Assembly (NCBI GenBank): GCA_910584915.1
Contig: CAJUDM010000040.1
Span: forward strand, 1-24,356
Direction of reading: 5' to 3'
Length of the DNA: 24,356 nt
DNA from: an uncultured Lachnospiraceae bacterium
GTDB taxonomy: Bacteria; Bacillota; Clostridia; Lachnospirales; Lachnospiraceae
The notes under the pieces were generated by a model. The model did not search any database and had not been told where the DNA came from. It was given only the letters and a program-made list of their open reading frames with translations. Positions 7,951-16,003 of this stretch are shown here, piece after piece. Every line of letters begins with the position of its first letter. Position 1 is the stretch's first letter. Made by a program: the position numbers and the translations under genes.

Positions 7951-9759
7951 TTACCATATACCCATATCGGACAGGATGGAGAGGGAGATTTCTGACGCTT
8001 TACTGCCTGTGGCATTTTCAGCGGCCTGGATGTTGGCGGCAAAAAAGTATGTGTTGTCAGCGGTTTCTATATAGCCCACAAACCAGCCATTTACATCTTG
8101 ACCGTCAACACATCCGGTTCCGGTTTTTCCGTAAAAGTTTTTGCTTTCCGATGAAAAATTTTCCGACGAAAATAAGCAGATAGAATTTTTTACGGCATTT
8201 ATATTTTCCGGGGCAAAGTCAAATCGGTTGTTGTGCAGGGCGGTTAAAAGTTCCACCTGTTCTACCGGGGAGATTTTCAGTGCCCCCTGCATCCAGTAGG
8301 AGGAAAGGTTTGCACTTACAGTTTCATTCCCATATCCGATTTTTCGGATATAATTCTGAATGGCAGTTCTGCCGATCTGCTGATCTATTTCCACGAAATA
8401 CCAGTTGACGGAGGACTGCATGGCAGAGAATAAGTCCTGATTTCCGTTCCACGCTTCAAAGGGGTGATTTGTTCCGTCCCATGCCATGAAAGAATTATCC
8501 GGCGCAATCACGCCTTTTTCCAGTCCAAACAGCGCATCATAGATTTTGTAAGTAGAATCTGGGGCGGTCCTTAAGGTGGCGTGCTCCATGTCATAGACCA
8601 TCCATGTATCGCCGTTTAAATCATATAGTACAAAGCTGCCCTCGTATCCGCTGAACCAGGCGGACAGGTCAACCGTGGAAACCTTGTCGGAGGGAATGTT
8701 CCACTGATACCGGTCCTGCTCCGCGGCATAGGTGGAGAGCATTGGGGCAAGAGCGAAAAGAATGACGCCAATCGTGACAAAAGCAGTAAAGCCCTTTAAT
8801 TTTCTGAAAGCAGAAGGCTTTTTGTAGGAGGAGATATTGGCAATCCTTTGCTGCATCTGCTTCATGCTTCCGCTGATTCCGGCAGCAAAGGGGAAAGGCG
8901 TAAGTGAAACTTTCTCTGCAAAATGGATGAGGGTATTTCCGTAATTTTCATAGTCGCTTTCATCAAGCAGCTTCAGGACGGATGTATCACAGGCAACCTC
9001 CCGTTCATTGCGCATTTCCCTCAGCGCATACCAGACACATGGGTTGCACCAGTAGAGTACGCCGAAAAGGTTCATAAGGTAACTTGCCAGTGCGTCTTTG
9101 TGCCTGTAATGTTGTAATTCGTGCAGCAGCATATACCGCATATCCGCGGCGTTAAAATCCGAAATGAGGTGGATGGGAAGATAAATGCGGGGTTTGAATA
9201 ATCCCACGATAACAGGGGATTTCAGGAAGGCGGTGCTGTAAACGGGAATTTTTCTTTTTATGTTCAGCTCCCTCAGACAGTTATGGTATAAAATACGGAC
9301 AGCCTTGTTCTGCAGGGGAAGCGCAGACTTTTTTATGGCGTTTAACCGGGATATCGATTTAATCACTACTAAAATCATAGCCAGAATGCCAGTTAGCCAT
9401 ACACCACACAAAATCAGCCCAATTATGGGAGGTGTTTCCCTGCTGACGGACAGTGCAAAGTCATTCATCTGATTTACAGCGCCGGACGTATCCGGATGCA
9501 GGATACCCTCCGCGATCGTCCCCCTGTTTGATGATGCCGCATTTTTCCATGTGCCAAGCAGTGCGAGAACCTGCGCAAAAGAAGCCGGACGAAAGGGGAG
9601 AAACGGGACTGCAAGAATCCCGAGCAGCAGAAACCATAAATGGAACTGCATCCGGCTGGTTAGATGATTTTTAAATGCCCGTTTTGCGGTGATAAGAAAG
9701 CCTGTGATGATACAAATCAAAATATTACTCAGGAAAAAGCGTATTCCAAAATCTGCCAT
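7951..9759 (-). CDS. blaR1: BlaR1/MecR1-type beta-lactam sensor and antirepressor metalloprotease
   Basis: This 602-residue membrane sensor detects beta-lactams outside the cell and, via an inner zinc protease, inactivates the BlaI repressor. I chose the start at 9759 because a GGAGG site precedes it; the frame extends upstream only into blaI. Residues 1-140 carry membrane helices. HELQH at 213-217 with Glu in NEREVACD (251-258) forms the M56 zinc site. A further membrane segment lies near 322-345. The sensor domain has STYK (402-405) with the acylated serine, SVN (450-452), YGN (476-478) and KTG (545-547), matching class D beta-lactamase-like sensors. All key residues are intact. It lies 19 bp downstream of blaI on the same transcript. 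Confidence 0.95.
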   Translation of the reverse strand: MADFGIRFFLSNILICIITGFLITAKRAFKNHLTSRMQFHLWFLLLGILAVPFLPFRPASFAQVLALLGTWKNAASSNRGTIAEGILHPDTSGAVNQMNDFALSVSRETPPIIGLILCGVWLTGILAMILVVIKSISRLNAIKKSALPLQNKAVRILYHNCLRELNIKRKIPVYSTAFLKSPVIVGLFKPRIYLPIHLISDFNAADMRYMLLHELQHYRHKDALASYLMNLFGVLYWCNPCVWYALREMRNEREVACDTSVLKLLDESDYENYGNTLIHFAEKVSLTPFPFAAGISGSMKQMQQRIANISSYKKPSAFRKLKGFTAFVTIGVILFALAPMLSTYAAEQDRYQWNIPSDKVSTVDLSAWFSGYEGSFVLYDLNGDTWMVYDMEHATLRTAPDSTYKIYDALFGLEKGVIAPDNSFMAWDGTNHPFEAWNGNQDLFSAMQSSVNWYFVEIDQQIGRTAIQNYIRKIGYGNETVSANLSSYWMQGALKISPVEQVELLTALHNNRFDFAPENINAVKNSICLFSSENFSSESKNFYGKTGTGCVDGQDVNGWFVGYIETADNTYFFAANIQAAENATGSKASEISLSILSDMGIW

Positions 9760-9778
9760 AGTAATCCTCCATTCTTGC

Positions 9779-10168
9779 TCAACGCGCGAATTTGTCCTTT
9801 GAACCCTCCTCGAGAAGGGAGCGGAGGGTGTCAATTTCTGATGCGGAGAGTCTGTCATCCTTGATATAGGCAGAAAGCATTGCTGTGATATCCCCGTCGT
9901 AATAGCGTTCAAGAAAAGAGCGGCTTTCCTGTCCGATGTATTCTTTTTCTTCGATCAAAGGCGTGTAAACGAATACCCTGCTCTGCTTTTCATAGGAAAG
10001 CGCCCCTTTGGTTACAAGCCGCTTGATCAATGTCTGTATTGTCTTAGGGCTCCATTTTGTGGTTTGCGTCAATTTTTCGGTGATTTCATTGGTACTGATC
10101 GGTGCGCATTTCCATATGACTTTCATCACTTCAAATTCGGCTTCTGAAATTTGTGGCAATGTCTTCAT
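9779..10168 (-). CDS. blaI: BlaI/MecI-family repressor
   Basis: This is a 129-residue winged-helix repressor that dimerises on TTAC-N4-GTAA operators and is destroyed after BlaR1 senses a beta-lactam. The start at 10168 gives the family-typical N-terminus MKTLPQISEAEFEVMKVIW, with an AGGGATGGGA ribosome site 6 nt upstream. An in-frame ATG at 10180 lacks room for a site. The DNA-binding region is about residues 5-70 (WSPKTIQTLIKRLVTKGAL), and the rest is the dimerisation domain that contains the protease-sensitive segment in homologues. A promoter with an overlapping operator lies directly upstream, which indicates autoregulation. No beta-lactamase gene is in the window. Confidence 0.95.
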   Translation of the reverse strand: MKTLPQISEAEFEVMKVIWKCAPISTNEITEKLTQTTKWSPKTIQTLIKRLVTKGALSYEKQSRVFVYTPLIEEKEYIGQESRSFLERYYDGDITAMLSAYIKDDRLSASEIDTLRSLLEEGSKDKFAR

Positions 10169-10188
10169 CTGTAATCCCATCCCTAAAT

Positions 10189-10202
10189 ATTACGATTGTA
10201 AT
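10189..10202. promoter_or_regulatory. BlaI autoregulatory operator
   Basis: ATTAC-GATT-GTAAT is a perfect 5-bp dyad with the TTAC-N4-GTAA core. It sits 4 bp downstream of the -10 box of the blaI promoter, on the probable transcription start. Confidence 0.85.
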
Positions 10203-10206
10203 ATAA

Positions 10207-10235
10207 ATTATAAGGTGACGATGAGAAAATGTCAA
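10207..10235 (-). promoter_or_regulatory. Promoter of blaI-blaR1
   Basis: On the minus strand, TTGACA (10230-10235) is followed after exactly 17 bp by TATAAT (10207-10212). Both hexamers are perfect consensus. A promoter this strong needs repression, which fits the adjoining BlaI operator. Confidence 0.9.
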
Positions 10236-10335
10236 TTTTTTGTTACTGGCGTTTGGTAACCATTAACATTAATGACATAGCGAGCGAACAGTAACAATTT
10301 TTCGGTAAAGTGTTTTATTTATTCTAAAAAACAGA

Positions 10336-10363
10336 TTGAGAAATAGAAAAAGAGTAGTATAAT
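10336..10363 (+). promoter_or_regulatory. Promoter of the cytidylate-kinase-like gene
   Basis: TTGAGA (10336-10341), 16 bp, then TATAAT (10358-10363), about 38 bp before the start codon. Confidence 0.7.
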
Positions 10364-10401
10364 GGAATTATAAGCATAATGACCGGAAAGGGGGAGTAAA
10401 A

Positions 10402-11001
10402 ATGTATAATATTGTAACAATTGAACGAAAATATGCCAGCGGGGGAAATGAGATAGGGAAGAGACTGGCAGAAGCGCTGGGCTATAAACTGTACGACAGA
10501 AATATTCTGATGGAAGCTGCCAAAAATCTGAAGATTCCGCACTTTCAGATTTCGGGGCTCGACGAGAGCAGCCCGGGGGGCTGGCTGTTTAATCTCTCTA
10601 AAACCTCTTTGGGAGGAAATTCCGGCGGGAGAGATCTTTCTATGGCGGATAAACTGTTTCTGGAGGAAAGGCGCATTATCGAGGAGGCGGCTGATAAGGG
10701 AAACTGCGTGATCGTCGGCAGGGCGGCAGGTTATATTCTCAGGGAAAGAGAAAACCATCTGGGAGTGTTCATCCATTCCGATGATGATAAACGGTGGAAG
10801 AGGGCGATGGAGAAGGAAGGCTTTAACGAAACGGAGGCGAGAAATGCCCTGAAGAAAAATGATAAACGCCGCAGCGGTTTTTACCGTTCGGTGACAGACT
10901 GGGAATGGGGAAATCCGAAATACTATGAACTCTATATGGACAGCGGAAAGCTGGGGATGGAACTCTGCATCAGGCTGCTGAAGGAGGCGGTGAAGGCGTA
11001 G
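10402..11001 (+). CDS. Cytidylate kinase-like family protein
   Basis: This 199-residue cytoplasmic protein begins with VTIERKYASGGNEIGKRLAEALG, a variant of the P-loop start of cytidylate-kinase-like (AAA-fold) proteins in Firmicutes, followed by YKLYDRNILMEAA. GNCVIVGRAAGYILRE (about 110-125) corresponds to the conserved Gly-Arg-Cys/Ala segment of this family. The lid region has VTDWEWGNPKYYELYMDSGKLG. It differs from true Cmk, which has a standard GxxGxGKS P-loop, so the substrate is uncertain. It has its own promoter and a GAAAGGGGGAG ribosome site, so it is monocistronic. Confidence 0.85.
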   Translation: MYNIVTIERKYASGGNEIGKRLAEALGYKLYDRNILMEAAKNLKIPHFQISGLDESSPGGWLFNLSKTSLGGNSGGRDLSMADKLFLEERRIIEEAADKGNCVIVGRAAGYILRERENHLGVFIHSDDDKRWKRAMEKEGFNETEARNALKKNDKRRSGFYRSVTDWEWGNPKYYELYMDSGKLGMELCIRLLKEAVKA

Positions 11002-11028
11002 GAGGCGAAATATTCCGTTTGCCCTGAA

Positions 11029-11062
11029 GGCGGTGTTATCCTGCAGGAGCAGTGGCACCGCC
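11029..11062. terminator. Possible hairpin between convergent genes
   Basis: GGCGGTG (11029-11035) and CACCGCC (11056-11062) can form a 7-bp GC-rich stem between the two convergent genes. No T run follows on either strand, so termination activity is uncertain. Confidence 0.3.
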
Positions 11063-11752
11063 TCATGCTTCTTCGATCATATCTTTGATCTCCTGCATCT
11101 GCATATCAAGGTGGGCGCTCAGCTTTGCACAGCGGCTGAGGCGCTCCGTTGTCTTTTCGATGATGTCGGAGGATAGATTTTTCTTATAGCGCAGCTGGTG
11201 CTCCAGGTTTGCCCAGAATTCCATGGCGATCGTCCGAAACTGTACTTCTACTTTCATCAGTTTTTTCTGATCCTGCAGAAAGATCGGGACTTCCACAATG
11301 AGGTGCAGGCTCCGATAGCCATTTACTTTTGGCTTTTCTATATAGTCTTTTCTCTTGATCAGGGTGATGTCATCCTGTTGCAGCAGACAGTCGGCGAGCA
11401 TATAGATATCATCCACAAAAGAGCAGACGATGCGCAGGCCTGCGATGTCAAATATATTTTCTTCAATTGCCTCCAGAGTGAAGGGCAGATTTTTGCGCAG
11501 CAGCTTGTCCCGGATGCTTTCCGGGGATTTTAACCTGCTCTGGATATCATCGATCGGATTACGGTCGTGGGCGAGAGAAAAACGTTCGTCCAGAACGCGG
11601 AATTTTGTCTCGATCTCCATGATGGCACAGCGGTAGCAGGACATTAAATCTTTGGAAGATATCATGAACTTCTGAAATGTTTCGAGAGATGCATCGTCAA
11701 AGATATCTGTTAATTTACTGCGGAGGGTGTCTGAAGATTCTGTTTGTGCCAT
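11063..11752 (-). CDS. Small alarmone synthetase, RelQ-like (ppGpp synthetase without hydrolase domain)
   Basis: The 229-residue protein makes (p)ppGpp from GTP/GDP and ATP. Synthetase motifs are all present: RLKSPESIRDKL (73-84), FDIAGLRIVCSF (101-112), KDYIEKPKVNGYRSLHLIV (135-153) and VEVQFRTIAMEFWANLEHQL (168-187). There is no HD hydrolase domain in front and no TGS/ACT domain behind, and the length fits RelQ/RelP enzymes. A helical C-terminus (about 190-229) matches the tetramerisation helix region. It is transcribed alone from the minus strand and ends next to the cytidylate-kinase-like gene. The ribosome site AAAGGA is 11 nt from the start. Confidence 0.92.
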   Translation of the reverse strand: MAQTESSDTLRSKLTDIFDDASLETFQKFMISSKDLMSCYRCAIMEIETKFRVLDERFSLAHDRNPIDDIQSRLKSPESIRDKLLRKNLPFTLEAIEENIFDIAGLRIVCSFVDDIYMLADCLLQQDDITLIKRKDYIEKPKVNGYRSLHLIVEVPIFLQDQKKLMKVEVQFRTIAMEFWANLEHQLRYKKNLSSDIIEKTTERLSRCAKLSAHLDMQMQEIKDMIEEA

Positions 11753-12203
11753 AATATCTGTATCCTTTCAAATGGGTGATGTAGTTCGCCCTGTCACATA
11801 GTATATCACAATTTGTTCCCGGATGATACCGAATTTTACTGTACGATTTTGGTGAAAGAGTAGCATTGAGGCGTGGTTTGCACTGGGAAGGAGCTGAAGA
11901 TGTCTCTTCGAATGTTGCTATGATGCAGGCTGAATATGGCGCTTGCATTTTCAGAGCAGGTGTGCTACGATACTCTACGGACGGTATCTAAAAGAACTGT
12001 ACCACGACATACAGAATGAGTAAAATAGAAATAAGCGGATCAATTGATCGGGATTCTTACGACAGATGGCTGCACCGTGAAAGGGCGGCACGTTTCAGAT
12101 AAGAATTTTTTTGTTGTGTGTCTGGACAGTGGGATGTTCAGGCTTTTTTTGTGCAGAAAAGTCTGCAAGGATATTGTACAGAATAACGATCGTGCACAGA
12201 TAT
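11753..12203 (+). other. Intergenic region between the alarmone synthetase and the pan operon
   Basis: About 450 bp contain no credible gene. On the minus strand a TATACT box lies about 40 bp before the alarmone synthetase start, with only a weak -35. On the plus strand TTGTGC (12149-12154), 17 bp, TATTGT (12172-12177) is a possible weak promoter for panC. Confidence 0.35.
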
Positions 12204-12283
12204 GAACATGCGTAATGCATAAAGAACATGCAAAATGCATAAAGAACATGCAAAATGCATAAAGAACATGCATAGCGCATGGA
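12204..12283 (+). repeat. Four 20-bp tandem repeats upstream of panC
   Basis: Four head-to-tail units of 20 bp start at 12204, 12224, 12244 and 12264. Units 2 and 3 are identical (GAACATGCAAAATGCATAAA); unit 1 differs at two central positions, and unit 4 is diverged in its second half. Each of the first three has an ATGCA-like arm and a TGCAT arm, so each could form a small hairpin or a palindromic protein site. The array ends about 43 bp before the panC start, inside the probable leader. Confidence 0.9.
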
Positions 12284-12326
12284 AAGCATGCGTGGGAGCC
12301 TGCGGGCTATGGAAAGGGCGGCTATT

Positions 12327-13175
12327 ATGATGAAAGTAACAGGATCGATCAAAGAAGTCAGGACACAGGTAAAAGAATGGAGAAGACAGGGGCTCACGGT
12401 GGGGCTGGTGCCGACGATGGGTTATCTCCATGAGGGGCATAAAAGCCTGATCGACAGGGCAGTGATGGAAAATGACAGGGTGGTGGTCAGCGATTTTGTC
12501 AATCCCATCCAGTTTGGAGTAAATGAGGATCTGTCCACTTATCCGAGGGATATCGAGGCGGATAAGAGGCTCTGCGAGGCGGCGGGGGCGGATCTTATTT
12601 TTCACCCGACGCCGGAGGAGATGTATGCGCCCGATTTTTCGACCTTTGTGGAGGCGCAGAAGGTCAGCGAGGGCTTGTGCGGGAAGAGCCGCCCTACGCA
12701 TTTTAAGGGTGTGTGTACGGTTGTGAATAAGCTGTTCCATATCGTTATGCCGGACAGGGCGTACTTCGGGGAGAAAGATGCCCAGCAGCTCGCGGTGGTG
12801 CGCAGGATGGTGCGGGATCTGAACATGGATATCGAGATCGTCGGCTGTCCGATCGTCAGGGAGTCGGACGGGCTGGCAAAGAGCTCCAGAAATACCTATT
12901 TAAATGACGAGGAGCGGAAGGCTGCGCTGGTGCTCTCCAGGGCAATTTTCCACGGAAAAGAGATGGTGGAGAAGGGCGAGCGTGACGCGGCGGCTGTGCT
13001 CTCGGCAATGCGCGGTATTATAGAGAGCGAGCCCCTGGCGAGGATCGACTATGTGGAGATGGTGGATGCGGACAGCATCACACCGGTGACAAAAGCGCAG
13101 GGAAGGGTGCTGACAGCGATGGCGGTGTTTATCGGGAAGACACGCCTGATCGATAATTTTATTGTGGAACTGTAA
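12327..13175 (+). CDS. panC: Pantothenate synthetase (pantoate-beta-alanine ligase)
   Basis: PanC joins pantoate and beta-alanine with ATP to form pantothenate. The start at 12327 gives 282 residues, the normal length, and follows an AAAGGG ribosome site; the frame reads further upstream into the tandem repeats but without a suitable site. Visible motifs are PTMGYLHEGHKSLI (29-42) with the nucleotidyltransferase HxGH at 35-38, VNPIQFG near 56-62, FGEKDAQQL for ATP and pantoate binding, and the KMSKS-like SDGLAKSSRN. It is the first gene of an operon with panD, coaBC and a transporter. Confidence 0.96.
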   Translation: MMKVTGSIKEVRTQVKEWRRQGLTVGLVPTMGYLHEGHKSLIDRAVMENDRVVVSDFVNPIQFGVNEDLSTYPRDIEADKRLCEAAGADLIFHPTPEEMYAPDFSTFVEAQKVSEGLCGKSRPTHFKGVCTVVNKLFHIVMPDRAYFGEKDAQQLAVVRRMVRDLNMDIEIVGCPIVRESDGLAKSSRNTYLNDEERKAALVLSRAIFHGKEMVEKGERDAAAVLSAMRGIIESEPLARIDYVEMVDADSITPVTKAQGRVLTAMAVFIGKTRLIDNFIVEL

Positions 13176-13194
13176 CACAGGAAAGGTGACGGAG

Positions 13195-13599
13195 ATGACT
13201 CTTGAAATGTTAAAAAGCAAGATCCACCGGGCGACGGTGACGCAGGCGGAACTCAATTATGTGGGCAGTATTACGATCGACGAGGCGCTGATGGAGGCGG
13301 CAGGGATCTTTGAGTATGAGAAGGTACAGATCGCTGATGTGGACAATGGCGCCCGATTTGAAACCTATGTGATCGCCGGGGAGGCGGGGAGCGGGATTAT
13401 CTGTCTAAACGGAGCGGCGGCGCGCATGGTGTCCACGGGCGACAAGGTGATCATCATGTGCTATGCGCAGATGACTCTGGAGGAGGCGAAGGAAAATCCG
13501 CCGAAGGTGGTGTTTGTGGATGGAGAGAATCGGATCACCTCTCTGTCGCGCTATGAAAAGCACGGGGCACTGGTCGAGATGGCGGGAAGCGAAGCGTGA
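13195..13599 (+). CDS. panD: Aspartate 1-decarboxylase (pro-enzyme)
   Basis: PanD makes beta-alanine from aspartate, the second substrate of PanC. The start at 13195 gives 134 residues and places the self-cleavage site exactly at Gly24-Ser25 (YVGSITID), where Ser25 becomes the pyruvoyl cofactor. Lys9, Tyr22 and Arg54-region residues of the family are present. AETYV-type NGARFETYVI and GDKVIIMCYAQ match the family core. It starts 19 bp after panC. Confidence 0.96.
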   Translation: MTLEMLKSKIHRATVTQAELNYVGSITIDEALMEAAGIFEYEKVQIADVDNGARFETYVIAGEAGSGIICLNGAAARMVSTGDKVIIMCYAQMTLEEAKENPPKVVFVDGENRITSLSRYEKHGALVEMAGSEA

Positions 13600-13618
13600 G
13601 ACGGACCTGCGTCTTCTG

Positions 13619-13690
13619 GCGACGGAGTATTTTATGAAACATAAGGATTGTCCGCAAAACGGGCTATCCGTTGTTTCCTCGCGGCGTCCG
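13619..13690 (+). repeat. Dispersed structured repeat, copy 1
   Basis: This 72-bp segment between panD and coaBC is closely similar to 16004-16076. Its core folds as GGAT-TGT-CCG-loop-CGG-GCT-ATCC, and it ends with CTCGCGGCGTCCG, which is identical in both copies. It fills most of the 146-bp gap between two genes that otherwise look like one operon. Confidence 0.8.
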
Positions 13691-13745
13691 GTACTATTAA
13701 CTAAACGACATTGATGGCTGAATCATTACAGAAAAGGGGAGAAGA

Positions 13746-14969
13746 ATGCTGAGAGGAAAGAAAGTGGTGCTGGGGGTGACCGGCAGCATCGCCGCCTACA
13801 AAATGGCGAATGTGGCGAGTATGCTGGTAAAACAGCACTGTGATGTGCATGTGGTACTGACAAAAAACGGGGCGGAATTTATCACGCCGGTGACATTTGA
13901 GACGTTGACGAAAAATCCCTGTCTGATGGATACCTTCGACAGGAGAGATCCCGCTGAGATCCATCATCTGACGCTGGGACAGAGCGCGGACCTTATGCTG
14001 GTTGCGCCGGCATCGGCGGATATTCTGGGGAAGGTTGCCCATGGCATTGCGGATGATCTCCTCTCATCCACTGTTGTGGCGGCGACATGCCCGGTGATGT
14101 TCGCACCGGCGATGAATACTTATATGTATAAAAATACTATTGTACAGGACAATATACGGCGGCTGAAAAGTTTTGGATACGAGTTTATCGAGCCGGCGGT
14201 GGGACATCTCGCCTGCGATGCGGTGGGTGTCGGAAAGCTCCCGGAGGAGAAGGTCCTGGTGGAGGCTGTGATAAGGAAGCTTGCGGGGGAACAGGATCTC
14301 TCCGGCAGGCGGATTCTTGTCACCGCGGGACCGACAAGGGAGAGCATAGATCCGGTCCGTTTTATCACGAACCATTCCACCGGAAAGATGGGGTATGCCG
14401 TGGCAAGGCGGGCGGCGGAGCGGGGGGCGGAGGTCACCCTCGTGACGGGACCTGTGGATCTTGCACCCCCTAAGGGCGTGGCATGCATCCGGGTTACGAC
14501 GGCGCAGGAAATGTACCGGGCTGTCATGGACAGGGCGGATGAACAGGATCTGATCATCAAGGCGGCGGCGGTGGCGGATTACCGCCCGAGGCGGGTGAAT
14601 GCGGAAAAGACGAAAAAACAGGAGGGTCCCCTGGTGCTCGAGCTGGAGCGCACAAAGGATATCCTGGCGGAGCTGGGACAGAGGAAGCGGCAGGATCAGT
14701 GTATCTGCGGTTTTTCCATGGAGACCGAGGATGTGCTGGAGCATTCCCGGGCGAAGCTGAAAAAGAAACATGTGGATATGATCGCGGCGAACAGCCTGCG
14801 GGAGAGCGGCGCCGGTTTCGGCACGGACACGAACCATCTGGTTCTGATCACCGAGGAGGGGGAGGAAGACCTTGGGATGTTGTCGAAGGAGCACTGTGCC
14901 GACGGGCTGTTGGATGCCCTCGGCAGGATCTGGGAGCGGAAGCAGAAAAAACAGGAGGGGCTGTCATGA
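13746..14969 (+). CDS. coaBC: Bifunctional phosphopantothenoylcysteine decarboxylase / phosphopantothenate-cysteine ligase
   Basis: This 407-residue enzyme performs two consecutive steps of coenzyme A synthesis. The N-terminal CoaC flavoprotein half shows VTGSIAAYK (11-19), the catalytic His in EIHHL (His74), PAMN (121-124) and the substrate clamp GHLACDAVGVGKL (153-165) with Cys157. The C-terminal CoaB half shows VTAGPTRESIDPVRFITNHS (192-211), TGKMGYA and KAAAVADYRP. Both active sites look complete. A GGGGAGAAG ribosome site precedes it. Its stop overlaps the next start (ATGA), so the transporter is translationally coupled to it. Confidence 0.96.
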   Translation: MLRGKKVVLGVTGSIAAYKMANVASMLVKQHCDVHVVLTKNGAEFITPVTFETLTKNPCLMDTFDRRDPAEIHHLTLGQSADLMLVAPASADILGKVAHGIADDLLSSTVVAATCPVMFAPAMNTYMYKNTIVQDNIRRLKSFGYEFIEPAVGHLACDAVGVGKLPEEKVLVEAVIRKLAGEQDLSGRRILVTAGPTRESIDPVRFITNHSTGKMGYAVARRAAERGAEVTLVTGPVDLAPPKGVACIRVTTAQEMYRAVMDRADEQDLIIKAAAVADYRPRRVNAEKTKKQEGPLVLELERTKDILAELGQRKRQDQCICGFSMETEDVLEHSRAKLKKKHVDMIAANSLRESGAGFGTDTNHLVLITEEGEEDLGMLSKEHCADGLLDALGRIWERKQKKQEGLS

Positions 14970-15943
14970 AAAATATAAAAAAGTGGAGTAATATACTGTC
15001 GTCAAATATCGCGGTGCTGATCATCATTTTTTCCGTGATCGCGTTTTTCGTGCCGAAGGGATTTTCCTGGGCGACAAATTATACGTCTCTGTTTCTGGGG
15101 ACAGCGATGTTCGGGATGGGGCTCACGATCAGGGCGGAGGATTTTAAAGTCGTCTTTACGAGGCCGAAGGATCTGTGCATCGGTTTTGTGCTCCAGTATA
15201 CGGTGATGCCGCTTGCGGCGTTTGCGCTGGCAAAGGCGTTCCAGCTTCCGGCGGATCTGGCGCTGGGCGTGATCCTGGTGGGGTGCTGCCCTGGCGGGAC
15301 GGCGAGCAATGTGATCACCTATGTGGCAAAAGGGGATGTGCCCTTATCTGTGGGGATGACCATCGTATCCACGATTCTGGCGCCCCTTTGCACCCCGTTT
15401 CTGGTCTATTTTCTGGCGGGCTCCTGGGTGGAGGTATCCCTTCTCACGATGATGATATCGGTGGTGAAGGTGGTGCTTATTCCTGTGCTGGCGGGGCTTT
15501 TGATCTACCGTGTCTTTCCAAAGCAGGTGGATGCGGTCAGGGAACTCTTGCCGCTGGTGTCTGTTGCGGCGATCGTGCTGATCATTTCCGGGATCGTGGG
15601 CAGCAATGTGGAGAAGATCATGACCTGCGGCGCGCTGGTGATGATCGTTGTGGCGATCCACAATGTCATTGGGCTTTTATTGGGAACCGCGGTGGCAAAG
15701 ATTCTGAAGCTGGAGGAGAAGAAGGTGACGGCGATCGGGATCGAAGTGGGCATGCAGAACAGCGGGCTTGCCATCTCCCTTGCCACGGCGAATTTCGCGG
15801 CGAACCCCCTTGCCACACTGCCCGGGGCGGTCTTTTCGGTGTGGCATAATATCTCCGGGACAATCTATGCGGGAATCAGGAACCGGAAGAGGGGCACAGG
15901 ACAGGAGAAAGCGGATGCCCGTGCCGCGGCAGAGAGCATCTGA
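14966..15943 (+). CDS. BASS-family transporter, probable pantoate/ketopantoate importer (PanS-like)
   Basis: The 325-residue membrane protein belongs to the bile acid:sodium symporter family. It shows roughly ten hydrophobic segments and the family signatures FLGTAMFGMGLTI (about 44-56), LVGCCPGGTASNVITYVAKGD (residues near 108-128) and GIEVGMQNSGLAISLA near the end. The ATGA overlap with coaBC and its place in a vitamin B5/CoA operon argue against bile acid as substrate. PanS of Salmonella, a member of this family, transports ketopantoate/pantoate. Since panB and panE are missing from the operon, import of pantoate for PanC is the simplest role. The family is secure; the substrate is inferred. 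Confidence 0.9.
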   Translation: MKNIKKWSNILSSNIAVLIIIFSVIAFFVPKGFSWATNYTSLFLGTAMFGMGLTIRAEDFKVVFTRPKDLCIGFVLQYTVMPLAAFALAKAFQLPADLALGVILVGCCPGGTASNVITYVAKGDVPLSVGMTIVSTILAPLCTPFLVYFLAGSWVEVSLLTMMISVVKVVLIPVLAGLLIYRVFPKQVDAVRELLPLVSVAAIVLIISGIVGSNVEKIMTCGALVMIVVAIHNVIGLLLGTAVAKILKLEEKKVTAIGIEVGMQNSGLAISLATANFAANPLATLPGAVFSVWHNISGTIYAGIRNRKRGTGQEKADARAAAESI

Positions 15944-16003
15944 CGGGGAATTTGTGGGTTGAAATTTTTACTGATGTATTTGAGTTAGCACCTTAGTTCA
16001 GCC

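Noticed and set aside
7764..8183. 139-residue plus-strand frame
   Set aside because: It begins inside the terminator and runs antisense to blaR1. It has no ribosome site or recognisable domain.
9760..9912. Longer N-terminus of BlaR1
   Set aside because: The extension overlaps blaI and is not membrane-like. A GGAGG site precedes the start at 9759.
12204..12283. CRISPR-like array
   Set aside because: The units are contiguous 20-bp tandem repeats with no variable spacers, and there are no cas genes.
12279..12326. Longer N-terminus of PanC
   Set aside because: It would be encoded by the last tandem repeat unit and has no ribosome site. The start at 12327 gives the normal family length.
14064..14894. 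276-residue minus-strand frame opposite coaBC
   Set aside because: It is an antisense shadow of a GC-rich gene, rich in His and Arg, with no family features.
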